This document shows positions 19,687 to 28,899 of a stretch of 46,009 nt of DNA, piece by piece. This DNA is from Laspinema palackyanum D2c. GTDB taxonomy: Bacteria; Cyanobacteriota; Cyanobacteriia; Cyanobacteriales; Laspinemataceae. The translations under genes were made by a program, and so were the position numbers. The notes beneath the pieces were generated by a model that saw only the letters and a list, made by a program, of their open reading frames with translations, was not told where the DNA came from and made no database searches. Position 1 is the stretch's first letter, and each line of letters starts with the position of its first letter. The stretch spans positions 1 through 46,009 of the forward strand of contig NZ_JAMXFD010000036.1 of NCBI RefSeq assembly GCF_025370875.1. Direction: 5' to 3'.

Positions 19687-20613
19687 ATGAATATTCTGGT
19701 GTTTGGGAGTATCAATCTGGATTTAGTTACCCGCACCCACCGCCTGCCGAAACCGGGTGAAACCCTGGCGGGAATTAGCTTTTTTACGGCATCTGGGGGC
19801 AAGGGTGCAAATCAAGCGGTTGCTGCTGCAAAATTGGGGATGATAACCTGGATGATTGGACGGGTTGGGGGAGATAATTTTGGACGGGAACTGTTGGAGA
19901 GTTTGCAACAGTCTGGGGTGAAGTGCGATCGCATCTTCATCGATGAAAGCACCACCTCTGGAATTGCCACGATCGCCGTCGAGGATACGGGAGAAAATAC
20001 CATTGTGATTGTTCCCGGGGCTAACGATCGCATCAATGAGTCAGACTGCGATCGCCTCACGGATTTATTACCCACTGCGGCAGCATTATTATTACAATTG
20101 GAAATTCCCCTCCCCGCCGTTTTGACAGCCGCTAAAAAAGCTCAAAATGCCGGAGTTCCGGTCATTTTAGACCCCGCCCCTGCCCGAGAACTGCCCCCAG
20201 AATTGTATTCCTTAATTGATATCATTACCCCCAATGAAACCGAACTGAGTCTCCTCACCGGAATTGCTGTGAGAGATGTGGAAACCGCCCGGGAAGCAAT
20301 CCGCGAATTGCAAAACCGGGGAGTTAGAACAGCGATCGCCAAGTTAGGGGGAAAAGGCGTGTTTTGTGCCCGGGGAGAAGAACAGTTTTTTATCCCCGCC
20401 TTTGAAGTGGAAACAGTGGATACCGTAGCGGCAGGGGATGCCTTTAATGGCGCATTGGCAGTGGCGATCGCCCAGGGATTGCCCTTACCCGAGGCGGTAA
20501 GATGGGGGGCTGCCGCAGGTGCCTTAACCGTCACGAAACCCGGTGCTCAATCCGCCTTACCCAGTCGCCTCACCTTCGAGAAATTTCTCCGGGAGGGGAA
20601 AATCAAGACTTGA
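19687..20613 (+). CDS. rbsK: Ribokinase (PfkB family)
   Basis: The 308-residue kinase opens NILVFGSINLDLVTRTHRLP with the PfkB signature GGKGANQAVAAAKLG (about residue 38) in the N-terminal region, GRVGGDNFG, and the C-terminal signature DTVAAGDAFNGALAVAIA that holds the catalytic aspartate (Asp in GDAFNGA). The pattern NETELSLLTG is also typical. It phosphorylates ribose to ribose-5-phosphate with ATP in the cytoplasm. GAGGG is placed upstream of the ATG. Its 3' end overlaps that of the convergent comF gene by 11 bp. Confidence 0.93.
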   Translation: MNILVFGSINLDLVTRTHRLPKPGETLAGISFFTASGGKGANQAVAAAKLGMITWMIGRVGGDNFGRELLESLQQSGVKCDRIFIDESTTSGIATIAVEDTGENTIVIVPGANDRINESDCDRLTDLLPTAAALLLQLEIPLPAVLTAAKKAQNAGVPVILDPAPARELPPELYSLIDIITPNETELSLLTGIAVRDVETAREAIRELQNRGVRTAIAKLGGKGVFCARGEEQFFIPAFEVETVDTVAAGDAFNGALAVAIAQGLPLPEAVRWGAAAGALTVTKPGAQSALPSRLTFEKFLREGKIKT

Positions 20614-21298
20614 TGGGTTGATCTACAGGCTGAGTCGTGGCGATCGCCGCAATCCCATATACTGAAATCCCCTCTTTAGACAGGGTTGTGATAGCTTCTT
20701 GACAAGTTGCCCCCGTCGTATAAATGTCATCGAGCAGAATCACCCCCTGTTTCGGCTTGTTGCGGCGCAACCGGGCCCCCACCGTCATCGAATTCGCGAG
20801 AGTTTGCTGGCGTTGTGCCGGGGATAATTGATTTAACGCCTCCGTATCGCGCACTCGTTCTAAACCCCGAGGTTCTAACGGATATCCCGTCAGTTCGCAA
20901 AAGCTTTTTGCCAGTAATTCCGCCTGATTAAATCCCCGTTTTCGTTGCTTGTCGGGATACATGGGAATGGGAACCACCGTCAGTCCCTGCGCTTTTGCCA
21001 GGGGAGACTGTAACCAAGTTTCAGCGAGGGCGTACCCCAGGGGTTGGGCGAGTTCCGGGCAGTTTTGGTACTTCATCACGGCGATCGCCCGTTTCATCAC
21101 CCCCCCATAGCGACCCCAAATCAACACCGGAGGGGTTTCCTGTAATAACCGTTGCTTCACCGAGAATTTTTGGCGCTGTAACTGGCGATCGCAACCCGGA
21201 CACAGCAGCGGTTTTCCCGGGCGATCGCACAAGGGACAATTGGGTTTTAAAAACAAATTCACCCACCCTTTCACCATTGCCGACCAATTTCCCATCAT
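20603..21298 (-). CDS. comF: ComF family phosphoribosyltransferase-like protein
   Basis: The 231-residue protein has an N-terminal four-cysteine zinc knuckle (CPLCDRPGKPLLCPGC) and the C-terminal phosphoribosyltransferase segment ending in the PRPP-binding motif GVILLDDIYTTGAT. Between them is KRGFNQAELLAKSF, a ComF hallmark. ComF proteins act in DNA uptake during natural competence in Bacillus and Synechocystis; their catalytic activity is not settled. The gene is convergent with ribokinase and divergent from the PEP-synthase-like gene. Natural transformability cannot be concluded from this gene alone. Confidence 0.9.
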   Translation of the reverse strand: MMGNWSAMVKGWVNLFLKPNCPLCDRPGKPLLCPGCDRQLQRQKFSVKQRLLQETPPVLIWGRYGGVMKRAIAVMKYQNCPELAQPLGYALAETWLQSPLAKAQGLTVVPIPMYPDKQRKRGFNQAELLAKSFCELTGYPLEPRGLERVRDTEALNQLSPAQRQQTLANSMTVGARLRRNKPKQGVILLDDIYTTGATCQEAITTLSKEGISVYGIAAIATTQPVDQPIKS

Positions 21299-21430
21299 CT
21301 TTGAACTTCCCTTGCCTGTACTAACTTTTCATCTTACGGTTCTTCGCCCCTGCTGCGATTTGACCCAGTTTTGTGAAGGGATGCAAAAGGGAGCCACCCA
21401 GACTATGATAGAGGATGTCCGAATGCTTGC

Positions 21431-23908
21431 TTGATTGTGGATCACCTCTACTGGCTTGACCAAATTCAACCCTCACAACGGTCGTTAGTGGGGGATAACC
21501 CCTTTAATTTAAGTCAGATGGCGCAACAGGGCTATCCGGTGTTGCCCGGATTTGTGTTGGCAGCCCCTGCATTGCGAGAGTTTTTAGAAACCTATCCTTG
21601 GGAAGAACCCCTGTTTGCCGAGCTCCTGAGTTCCTCGGTGCATCTGAATGTGGATGAGCCCCGACAGCTAAAGGCGATCGCCCAACATATCCGGGAAGAA
21701 ATGATGGGGGCAAAGTTACCCCAGCAGTGGATCAATACCTTGGCAATGGCAGCGCAACAACTGAATTCCCCGGGGTTAATCCTTTCCCCTAGCGTCACCC
21801 TCCCGAAAAATACCCCCAGTCCGCTCAAATTTTCGGGGTTAGTGGAAAGCTATGTTTGCCGGTGCGATCCAGAGGAAATTGCTCTGGGAGTCTTGCAAAC
21901 TTGGGCGGAGTTATTTAGAGCTAAAAGTTTATTGTATTGGCAGCGATCGCGGATTGAACTGCGTTCCCTAAATCTAGCGGTGGTGGTGCAACCCCTACAC
22001 CCTGCTATTACCTCCGGAACCCTCACCTATACCCAAGCGCACTGTGAAATTCAAGCCACCTGGGGATTGGCCCTCTCGATTAAACTGGGAGAGGCGATTC
22101 CCGATTGGTATCAAATCCACTCCCACAGTGGAAATGCGATCGCCCAAATTTTGGGGAACAAACACCTCAGTTATGAACTGAGAGTGAACCCCACCTTAGG
22201 GGATGAGTTCACCTCAGAAATTAGCTTGCCGAGTCCCTACAGTTGTCTTCAACCCTATGTGGTGAGTGACGAACAACAACAGGAATTTGCCCTCAAACCC
22301 CGTGAACTGGAAATTTTGGGGGCGATCGCCCGAGACCTTGGCAGTCACTTAGACCGCCACTTCATCCTAGAATGGACCCTCGTCAAAGCTACAGAACAGT
22401 CCCCAGCACAGATCTATATCACCGGAGTGGAAGTGGGAAATCCCCTCTCCTCATTGGCAATCCGGCCCCCCTTAGACCCGCCAGCAGCCCCAAAATCGAC
22501 CCCGATAACCGCAATCGCGGGAGAAGAAATGCCCCAGATGATCCTCGGAACAGGGGCTGCCAAAGGAGTCGCCGTCGGATTAGCCTATTGCATCCCCTCC
22601 CCAACGGAAGTCTTGGAAAATATCCCCCCAGGACGGATCTTGATTGCCAAAGAAATAGTCCCCCATTGGCTGCATATCGTCCGACAAGCAGCAGCAGTGG
22701 TCACCGAATCCGGGGGAATGACCAGTCATGCGGCGATTCTTGCCCGAGAATTTGGCATTCCTGCGGTAGTGGGGGCTGCTGGAGTGACCCAAGCGATCGC
22801 CACCGCCACGGAAATTTGTGTTAATGGGGATACCGGCGAAATTTTTGTACTCACTGCCGGAACAGTCCAACCCAGTCTTGAGCGATCGCCTCACCCTGTT
22901 GCCTCTGTTGTTTCAAAACCTCATCCCATGCTTTTACCCGAGTCTGACCCCATAACCGCTTCCTGTGCTCAACCCTTTCCCACCGCGACACAGTTGATGG
23001 TGAACTTGTCGCATCCGAGTTCCTTAGACCGAATTGCGGATGCCTACTTAGATGGGGTGGGTTTATTGCGATCGGAAATGATGGCCCTGGAAATTTTCCA
23101 ATCCGAAGACCCCTACCAATGGCGCGATCGGCACAAAAGCCAGGAATTTATCCACCGAATTTCCGAACCCTTAAAGCGCGTCGCCAAATTTTTCTTTCCT
23201 CGTCCGGTATTTTATCGGTCCTTAGATTTGCGCGGGTACGATTTACCCGGACTGCGATCGCCCGGACAAACCAGCATCAACCCCAGTCGCAGCGCCCAAA
23301 CCTTGGGAGTACATGGCGCATTTAGCTACCTCCTCGACCCGGCATTATTTGATTTAGAACTCGAAACCCTAGCCAAACTGCAACAGGAGGGGTTGACCAA
23401 CCTGCGATTAATCATTCCCTTTGTGCGAACCGTCGAAGAATTTATATTTTGCCGGAATCGGGTGCAACAATTCAAACTCGACCAGGTTCGGGACTTCCAA
23501 CTCTGGATCATGGCAGAAGTGCCTTCTGCCTTATTTTTAATCCCAGATTATGCGCAAGCCGGAGTCCAGGGAATTTCCATCGGGACCAATGATTTAACCC
23601 AGTTACTCCTCGCCGCAGACCGAGAAAATCAGCAAATGTCCGATGTGTTTGACCCCCGTCATCCGGCAGTGATGAGGGCGATTCATCAACTGATTCAACA
23701 GGCAAAAGCCGCAGGAATTCCTTGTGCGATTTGTGGCGGTGCACCCACCCGGTATCCGGAAACAATAGATACTCTAGTGCGCTGGGGAATTGAGGGAATT
23801 TCCGTCGAACCCGAGGCGATCGTCCGTACTCATCAGGCGATCGCCCGGTCCGAACAGCGCATCCTGTTAGAAATGGCCCGTCGTGACTCCGGGGACTGTC
23901 CGTTCTAA
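21431..23908 (+). CDS. Divergent PEP-synthase/PPDK-like protein
   Basis: The 825-residue protein follows the PEP-synthase plan. Residues 1-340: the PPDK N-terminal domain (SLVGDNPFNLSQMAQQGYPVLPGF). 370-455: the phospho-histidine domain with the canonical swivel motif GGMTSHAAILARE, His433. 520-825: the PEP-utiliser barrel with GVGLLRSEM, GTNDLTQLLLAADREN and CGGAPTRYPE (active-site Cys768). In the ATP part the usual VRSSA is replaced by ILSPSV, and the barrel has NPSRSAQTLGVHG where PPS/PPDK read NPxxGxRG. It may therefore not phosphorylate pyruvate, or may act on something else. A TTG at 21431 or GTG at 21437 would start the frame; both are weak. Confidence 0.75.
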   Translation: MIVDHLYWLDQIQPSQRSLVGDNPFNLSQMAQQGYPVLPGFVLAAPALREFLETYPWEEPLFAELLSSSVHLNVDEPRQLKAIAQHIREEMMGAKLPQQWINTLAMAAQQLNSPGLILSPSVTLPKNTPSPLKFSGLVESYVCRCDPEEIALGVLQTWAELFRAKSLLYWQRSRIELRSLNLAVVVQPLHPAITSGTLTYTQAHCEIQATWGLALSIKLGEAIPDWYQIHSHSGNAIAQILGNKHLSYELRVNPTLGDEFTSEISLPSPYSCLQPYVVSDEQQQEFALKPRELEILGAIARDLGSHLDRHFILEWTLVKATEQSPAQIYITGVEVGNPLSSLAIRPPLDPPAAPKSTPITAIAGEEMPQMILGTGAAKGVAVGLAYCIPSPTEVLENIPPGRILIAKEIVPHWLHIVRQAAAVVTESGGMTSHAAILAREFGIPAVVGAAGVTQAIATATEICVNGDTGEIFVLTAGTVQPSLERSPHPVASVVSKPHPMLLPESDPITASCAQPFPTATQLMVNLSHPSSLDRIADAYLDGVGLLRSEMMALEIFQSEDPYQWRDRHKSQEFIHRISEPLKRVAKFFFPRPVFYRSLDLRGYDLPGLRSPGQTSINPSRSAQTLGVHGAFSYLLDPALFDLELETLAKLQQEGLTNLRLIIPFVRTVEEFIFCRNRVQQFKLDQVRDFQLWIMAEVPSALFLIPDYAQAGVQGISIGTNDLTQLLLAADRENQQMSDVFDPRHPAVMRAIHQLIQQAKAAGIPCAICGGAPTRYPETIDTLVRWGIEGISVEPEAIVRTHQAIARSEQRILLEMARRDSGDCPF

Positions 23909-23911
23909 GCC

Positions 23912-24793
23912 TTATTGCGCGTCCGAATCCGTTGCGGGAGACTCCACAGGGGCGACTGGACTCCAGGCACTTTTGGGCTGACTATTGCGGTGCATCAGCG
24001 CCAAAGTCAATTGTTTAAATAACCAGTATAAAACCGTAATCACCACAAACGTCACAATCATCACCAAAACCGGACGGCGACCAATCAAATCATTCATCAC
24101 ACTGCGGACTAAAATATCCGGGTCTGTCACAATATCCCAACTATTAAACCGTTGAAACCGACCCAGATAAATCCCGACTGCCGTCAACCCATGTATCACC
24201 AGTTCCGCCAGCGCAGTAAACCGACGTAACCCCCACCGTTCCATATACCAAGTCAAATAAATCAGGGACAAAACGTAAGATTGAAACCCCACAATCATAA
24301 ATATCAGAAACTGGGGAATCAAGACTAAAGTAATCATCCAGACCGAGTGTCCGGCGCGAATATCATTAATTAAATGAATCACATCGGTTAAGACATAAGG
24401 CGCATTGGGTAAAAAGGCGATAAACGCCACAAATCCCAACCACCACAACAGCGATCGCGAAGCCGTTGGGCTATTTTGACTGCGCCGCAACTGCCAAATT
24501 TCCGAAGACATCAAAATCAGAGTCAGGATGAGAATCCAGATTAAGTAATCGGCACTGATTCGTTGCAGCAGAAAAATTCCCGTCCGGAAAACCCGGTCCG
24601 CAGTTGGCAGAAAAGTGGCCCCTAGAATGAGAAACACCCCCCACCGCAACCATTGCGATCGGGGTTTATGAAACAACCAAAAACTCAACGCTAAGGGGAC
24701 AACCGCTAAAAACGTATTCCACACCATAAAGCGATGATTCCCTTGCATAATTCCCCATGCAACAGTCATCCAGTCCATCAATTGAGCAGTCAT
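23912..24793 (-). CDS. DUF1361 membrane protein
   Basis: A 293-residue integral membrane protein with about seven to eight hydrophobic helices and no signal peptide. The segment FIAFLPNAPYVLTDVIHL, with the following short acid loop and WYMERWGLRRF, is the signature of DUF1361. The tail (residues about 270-293) is soluble and Ser/Pro-rich. No enzymatic or transport motif is visible, and its function is unknown. It converges with the PEP-synthase-like gene, with only three nucleotides between the stop codons. Confidence 0.8.
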   Translation of the reverse strand: MTAQLMDWMTVAWGIMQGNHRFMVWNTFLAVVPLALSFWLFHKPRSQWLRWGVFLILGATFLPTADRVFRTGIFLLQRISADYLIWILILTLILMSSEIWQLRRSQNSPTASRSLLWWLGFVAFIAFLPNAPYVLTDVIHLINDIRAGHSVWMITLVLIPQFLIFMIVGFQSYVLSLIYLTWYMERWGLRRFTALAELVIHGLTAVGIYLGRFQRFNSWDIVTDPDILVRSVMNDLIGRRPVLVMIVTFVVITVLYWLFKQLTLALMHRNSQPKSAWSPVAPVESPATDSDAQ

Positions 24794-25392
24794 AGGCTTT
24801 TTATTTCAGCGATTCTTTCAATAAAGCTTGTTTCCTTCCTTACTATGATATTCACTCCATTCTGAGAGTTGCCAAATTGCGGATATTCTTGACAATTTAG
24901 AGATTTTGTGGTATGTAAAAAGACTAATCAGGTAAGCGCTCAAGGCAACACGCTATAGCGCGTCTAAATCATTCGGGTATAGTAAATCATCCTGGTATAG
25001 AGATAGCGAGCAAGATGCTTGCACTCCTTTAAATATCTGTACCTGATGAGTCTGGGAACTGCTATATATACAAACTCAATCCTCGCTCATATCCCCCAGT
25101 CCCCGCTCATCCTCGTAACTTCGCTCTGCCGAGTTATGCTGTTTTGGAGGGTCTGCCTCCTGTTAGGCGCTTAAGTGAGGACATCTCAGCGATCGCTTGA
25201 TTTGCAGGGTAATCCAGAAAAATCAGTCCACAATTTACCACGGGTTTTTGACTTAAGTTAAGAATTAAATATTTTTCCTGGATTTTTCCTGAATCTTGGA
25301 TCAGGTCAGGGGGGTACCGAATGGCCTCCAATTTGACGAAACCCGATCCGCCAGTTAGTGTAGGAGCAGCGTAAACTTCCTAGGAAATTATT
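24794..25392. other. 599-nt intergenic region with repeat fragments
   Basis: No convincing gene. The stretch holds the repeat fragment near 24950-25022 (listed separately) and AT-rich DNA. Short frames here lack conservation or start signals. The region immediately upstream of 25393 has AGGA placed seven bases before the ATG of the next gene. Confidence 0.5.
24946..25022. repeat. Diverged copy of a cyanobacterial interspersed repeat
   Basis: The stretch contains CTATAGCGCGTCT followed 40-50 nt later by the short palindrome GCAAGATGCTTGC at 25010-25022. The same two blocks, as CTATAGCCCGTCT and the GAGCATCTTGC inverted repeat, occur at about 1525-1593. The shared order argues for a common repeat family, although the spacer sequence differs. 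Confidence 0.45.
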
Positions 25393-27015
25393 ATGGCATT
25401 AGAGCTATTCGACCCCAGCTACTATCGCAGCGTTAATCCAGATCTAGGCGGGTTGAGTAATGAAGAGGCTTTACAACATTTAGTCACCTTTGGTTTGGTT
25501 GAGGGACGAGAATTTTCCCGATGGGTAACGCCCCAAATGTTGGATACTTATGCGGACTGGAACTGCGAGATTTATCCTAATGAAGCGGCTTTTAATTCCC
25601 CACAAACTCGCTTAAAAACGGCTTTCGAGCATTTACGAGATTTTGGACTCGATGAAGGTCGGCCTTTGAGAGTCCAGACGGATTTGGTGATTTCTACTAA
25701 GTTTTTCTATCCGAGCCAGCAGAGATCAACGACGGATGAAATCCAGGTCCGTCCTGAATATTTTAATGCTGATTATTACCAACAACGCTATGGGGATTTA
25801 GCCCCCCTGAGTAATCAGGAACTTTTTCAGCATTTTATTAATTTTGGGATTAATGAAGGCCGCCGAGGGAGTTCATCGTTTCACGTTACGGCTTATCTGG
25901 AGAACTCTGCTGATCTCCAGCAGATTGGGTTTACGAACCAACAGGCTGTAGAACATTTTATTCGGTTTGGGGTGGATGAGGGAAGTCGGCGATCACGGGT
26001 TAGTTTTGTCAGCCAGGTGGCCGATATTTGGCAAGAAAATCTGGTGTATTTCAGTTCATTCTATCGCAGCCATAATCCAGACTTAGGCGGTTTTGATGAT
26101 CTGCAATTGGTGGAGCATTTTCAAGATTTTGGGCGAGATGAAGGGCGGAGGGCTTCACCGTATTTTGATGTGAATGCCTATTTAGCCAGTAACCCCGATT
26201 TGCAGCAAGCTGGGTTAACCAACCGAGAAGCGATCGCCCATTTTATTGCCTTTGGATTTAAGGAACTCCGCAAAGCAACACCTTTAGTGGACCAGGCAGA
26301 AGCGTTAAAAAATAATCTGGCAACGGCTCCCAGTTTAGGGGAAGTTCCATTAGGCTTTTGGTTCAATGACCAACAGACTCGAATTGCTAATCCGGCGCGA
26401 GCCGATGGGGTGCTATCCACTGAGGATCGGATAGATTATTATCGTCTAGAATATTTGAGGAATTCTAGGTTGGAATTCCCAGGATTGAGTGAAAATATTA
26501 ATGTCAAAATCATTCATGTCAATCCGGATTTTTTACCGGACTCGGTGCGGCAACCGTTAAGATTTGAGTTTTTATGGACTGGACTGGATAACCACGCTTT
26601 AACTCAAGTGAATCAACCGATTGAAACAACGGTTCTTCCTCCGGAAGCATTCGCGGTGGTTGCGGAATTGAATCCCACGGATCGGAATGGCCTTTCTCTT
26701 GAGGTGGTTACGGATCAGTTAATTCAACAGGGTTTGTATTCCCAGAATCTTGTTCTGATGGTAGAAGCGTCTGATGAACTGACAAATCCCACGCCTTATT
26801 CTTTAATTTATAGTTATCCAGCCCCTGGAGGGTCGGTCCCTTGGTTTCTGCGCGCTCCTTCGGCTCCACTTTTTCCCGATTTGCCGCCTGAGTGCTTTGA
26901 TAGTCCGATCGCTTCAATGACTTCCCTTCCTTTGGCAACGGTTGAAGCCGGAACTTTGTCCGATACTCTTTGGGATGTAAGACATTCGCCGGAAGGGTTA
27001 AGTTTGTTGGGTTAG
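25393..27015 (+). CDS. Protein with six FGxxEGR-type repeats
   Basis: The 540-residue protein consists of about six copies of a 40-residue repeat in residues 5-295. Each repeat has the core FDxxYYxxxNPDL....L..EAxxHFxxFGxxEGR (examples at 5-42, 121-160, 161-200, 218-254 and 255-295; the copy at 43-93 is diverged). These repeats are widespread in cyanobacterial proteins, often before calcium-binding or beta-rich exported domains. Residues 308-540 form a separate beta-rich, uncharacterised domain. No signal peptide is seen. AGGA precedes the ATG. The role is unknown, possibly a surface protein whose export does not use a classical signal. Confidence 0.75.
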   Translation: MALELFDPSYYRSVNPDLGGLSNEEALQHLVTFGLVEGREFSRWVTPQMLDTYADWNCEIYPNEAAFNSPQTRLKTAFEHLRDFGLDEGRPLRVQTDLVISTKFFYPSQQRSTTDEIQVRPEYFNADYYQQRYGDLAPLSNQELFQHFINFGINEGRRGSSSFHVTAYLENSADLQQIGFTNQQAVEHFIRFGVDEGSRRSRVSFVSQVADIWQENLVYFSSFYRSHNPDLGGFDDLQLVEHFQDFGRDEGRRASPYFDVNAYLASNPDLQQAGLTNREAIAHFIAFGFKELRKATPLVDQAEALKNNLATAPSLGEVPLGFWFNDQQTRIANPARADGVLSTEDRIDYYRLEYLRNSRLEFPGLSENINVKIIHVNPDFLPDSVRQPLRFEFLWTGLDNHALTQVNQPIETTVLPPEAFAVVAELNPTDRNGLSLEVVTDQLIQQGLYSQNLVLMVEASDELTNPTPYSLIYSYPAPGGSVPWFLRAPSAPLFPDLPPECFDSPIASMTSLPLATVEAGTLSDTLWDVRHSPEGLSLLG

Positions 27016-27127
27016 AGGGGGATTTTTTCAGACAAGAGGAATGGAATTCGGGTGCGTCAGAGTGGAAAGCGGTAGGTAATTTTTTATGGGTTTTTAGAAC
27101 TGACGCACTAGATTTGGTGTGGAGGAA

Positions 27128-27220
27128 GAAACGACAGCAAGTCGTTACTACGAACTAAGAGGGAACGACTGAAGTCGTTACTACGAACAATCCGGAACGA
27201 CTTCAGTTGTTACTATGAAC
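27128..27220. repeat. Three tandem copies of a small palindromic repeat
   Basis: Three units lie at 27128-27155, 27162-27188 and 27194-27220, a period of 32-34 nt. On the minus strand each reads as a head GTTCGTAGTA (third copy GTTCATAGTA) followed by a small stem-loop such as ACGAC-TTCA-GTCGT. The third unit overlaps the last codons and the stop of cobW. Related copies are at 36607-36669 and 45919-46008. This is a dispersed family of about 27 nt, not a CRISPR array. Confidence 0.8.
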
Positions 27221-28253
27221 TGGGGTCGATCGCCTCTAAAATATGCTCGCGGTTGAGGTTGCGTCCGATGAAGACTAGGCGGGTTTGGCGGGGTTCGGCT
27301 TCTTGCCAGGGGCGATCATAGAAGTGGTCGAAGCGTTTGCCGACGCCTTGTAATACTAATCGCATGGGTTTATTCTGGACTGAAACAAATCCTTTGATGC
27401 GATAAATTTCTAATTTTTCTACGAGGTTTTGGAGTTGACTAACTAAGGTCTTAGGGTCGAAGGTTTGGTTGAGGATAATGTTCACTGAATTGATATCATC
27501 ATCATGTTCATGGTCTTCCTCAGTGTCGTGGTGACTGGGACGGCTGTCGAGGTTGTCTTCGACGGCAGCATTAAATCCTAGGAGTAAGTCGGCGGTAATT
27601 TCACTGCTTTTGCAGGGAACAATTTTGACGTGAGGGGGCAGTTGCGATCGCAGCCAAGTGATCACTTTAGTTTGAGTTTCAGCATCGACTAAATCGACTT
27701 TGGTCAGTAATACTAAGTCAGCACAGGCGAGTTGATCCTCAAACAACTCTTCGATGGGGGTTTCATGATCTAAGCTGGGGTCAGCTTGTCGCGCTTGTTC
27801 TAAGGCGTCGAGATCCCCCACGAGAGTACCCGCTGCGACTGCCTCACAATCGACCAAGGTAACCACGCCATCGACGGTGGCCCCGGTGCGAATTTCCGGC
27901 CAACGAAAGGCTTGAATTAGGGGTTTGGGGAGGGCGAGTCCGGAGGTTTCGATTAACATACAATCGAGGCGATCGCGATGTTTGAGCAATTCCTGCATGG
28001 TGGGCAAAAATTCCTCTTGAACGGTACAACAGAGGCAACCGTTGGTCAGTTCAATAATATTGCTATCGGTAGCAGGAGATTCGTCACACACTTGACAGGA
28101 TTTGAGAAACTCGCCATCAATGCCAACTTCGCCAAATTCATTGACGAGGACGGCTATGCGTCGTCCTTGATTGTTTTGGAGGAGATGACGGATAGTGCTG
28201 GTTTTGCCAGCCCCGAGGAAACCCGTGATTACGGTAACAGGAATTTTATGCAT
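27213..28253 (-). CDS. cobW: CobW-family GTPase (metallochaperone)
   Basis: The 346-residue G3E GTPase has the P-loop GFLGAGKTS (residues 11-19), the metal-binding CxCC motif NGCLCC with Cys73, Cys75 and Cys76, the Walker B region IETSGLALP and the guanine-specificity motif TKVDL. A His/Asp-rich stretch (HHDTEEDHEHDDD) lies before the C-terminal CobW domain. Proteins of this group deliver metals such as Co to cobalamin biosynthesis or Zn to zinc enzymes; CobW is the cobalt one, and the NGCLCC context and length fit it. No cobalamin biosynthesis genes flank it, so the label rests on sequence. The stop codon lies within a small repeat copy. Confidence 0.82.
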   Translation of the reverse strand: MHKIPVTVITGFLGAGKTSTIRHLLQNNQGRRIAVLVNEFGEVGIDGEFLKSCQVCDESPATDSNIIELTNGCLCCTVQEEFLPTMQELLKHRDRLDCMLIETSGLALPKPLIQAFRWPEIRTGATVDGVVTLVDCEAVAAGTLVGDLDALEQARQADPSLDHETPIEELFEDQLACADLVLLTKVDLVDAETQTKVITWLRSQLPPHVKIVPCKSSEITADLLLGFNAAVEDNLDSRPSHHDTEEDHEHDDDINSVNIILNQTFDPKTLVSQLQNLVEKLEIYRIKGFVSVQNKPMRLVLQGVGKRFDHFYDRPWQEAEPRQTRLVFIGRNLNREHILEAIDPSS

Positions 28254-28731
28254 GGGTTTATGTCAGATAAAGGAAAAAAACTAGCTGTTCTGACCTAACC
28301 CCTTTTCCCTACTCATATATTTCTTAACCTTTCATAAAATGCCAGGAAATAGACGAACGGTGAAATGGGGGAGACGGGACTGAAAAGCGGTTCGTCATTA
28401 ATTGTAAAGGAAAGATAGCAGTAAGGACGAAAAAAAATTTCCCCCTACAAGGAAGGGGCAGGAAAGAGTGAGGGGATGAAACTACAATGTCCCAATTAGA
28501 TGGGTTTAATCCTAAAAAAATCTGTAAGAGGGCTAATAGTTAACAATTATATCCCTGTTCTGTCACTTGAAAGCAGTATAACAATCGGTCCTTGTTTCAG
28601 GCAACCCGGTATGGCTTCAATGTGCGGCACTCCCAGAACTTCAGGATTTTATAATCACTATTTCAACAGATAACTGCTTCTCCCTCCAACCCCATTGGTC
28701 AATTTTCCTAAGACGAGCTATAAACCCCTAA

Positions 28732-28768
28732 AGCCATTCATCTGAGGTGGCCCTCATCATGAATGGCT
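28732..28768. repeat. 10-bp inverted repeat with inner stem
   Basis: AGCCATTCAT (28732-28741) is matched by ATGAATGGCT (28759-28768), with an inner stem TGAGG/CCTCA. On the minus strand it is followed by a weak U-rich stretch. It may be a second, weaker transcription stop after the gene at 28900 or an intergenic repeat. Confidence 0.45.
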
Positions 28769-28806
28769 CAGAAAGCGGTTACCAGTAGGGATAAATCTGA
28801 AAAAGA

Positions 28807-28843
28807 GTGAAGCGAAGGATTCATTAAATCGACTTCGTTTCAC
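28807..28843 (-). terminator. Intrinsic terminator of the four-repeat protein gene
   Basis: On the minus strand GTGAAACGAAG pairs with CTTCGCTTCAC (one G-U pair), spaced by about 15 nt, followed by TCTTTTT. It begins 57 nt beyond the stop at 28900. This fits an intrinsic terminator well. Confidence 0.75.
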
Positions 28844-28899
28844 CCTAAATAATTGGGGAATTTATAAATTAATCGATAAATCCCCCCCCTTCACTTCGG

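Larger units (their letters stand above)
28254..28899. other. 646-nt intergenic region between cobW and a repeat protein gene
   Basis: I see no gene here. It includes the terminator at 28807-28843 and another inverted repeat at 28732-28768 (both listed separately). I looked for a cobalamin riboswitch upstream of cobW and found no B12-box or ACTGT core on the minus strand. Confidence 0.5.

Noticed and set aside
27128-27220. CRISPR-like array of three repeats
   Set aside because: The units are palindromic with almost no spacer (6-7 nt) and occur elsewhere as inverted pairs; no cas gene is present.
28254-28500. Cobalamin riboswitch upstream of cobW
   Set aside because: No ACTGT core or B12 box found on the minus strand, unlike the clear case before hupE.
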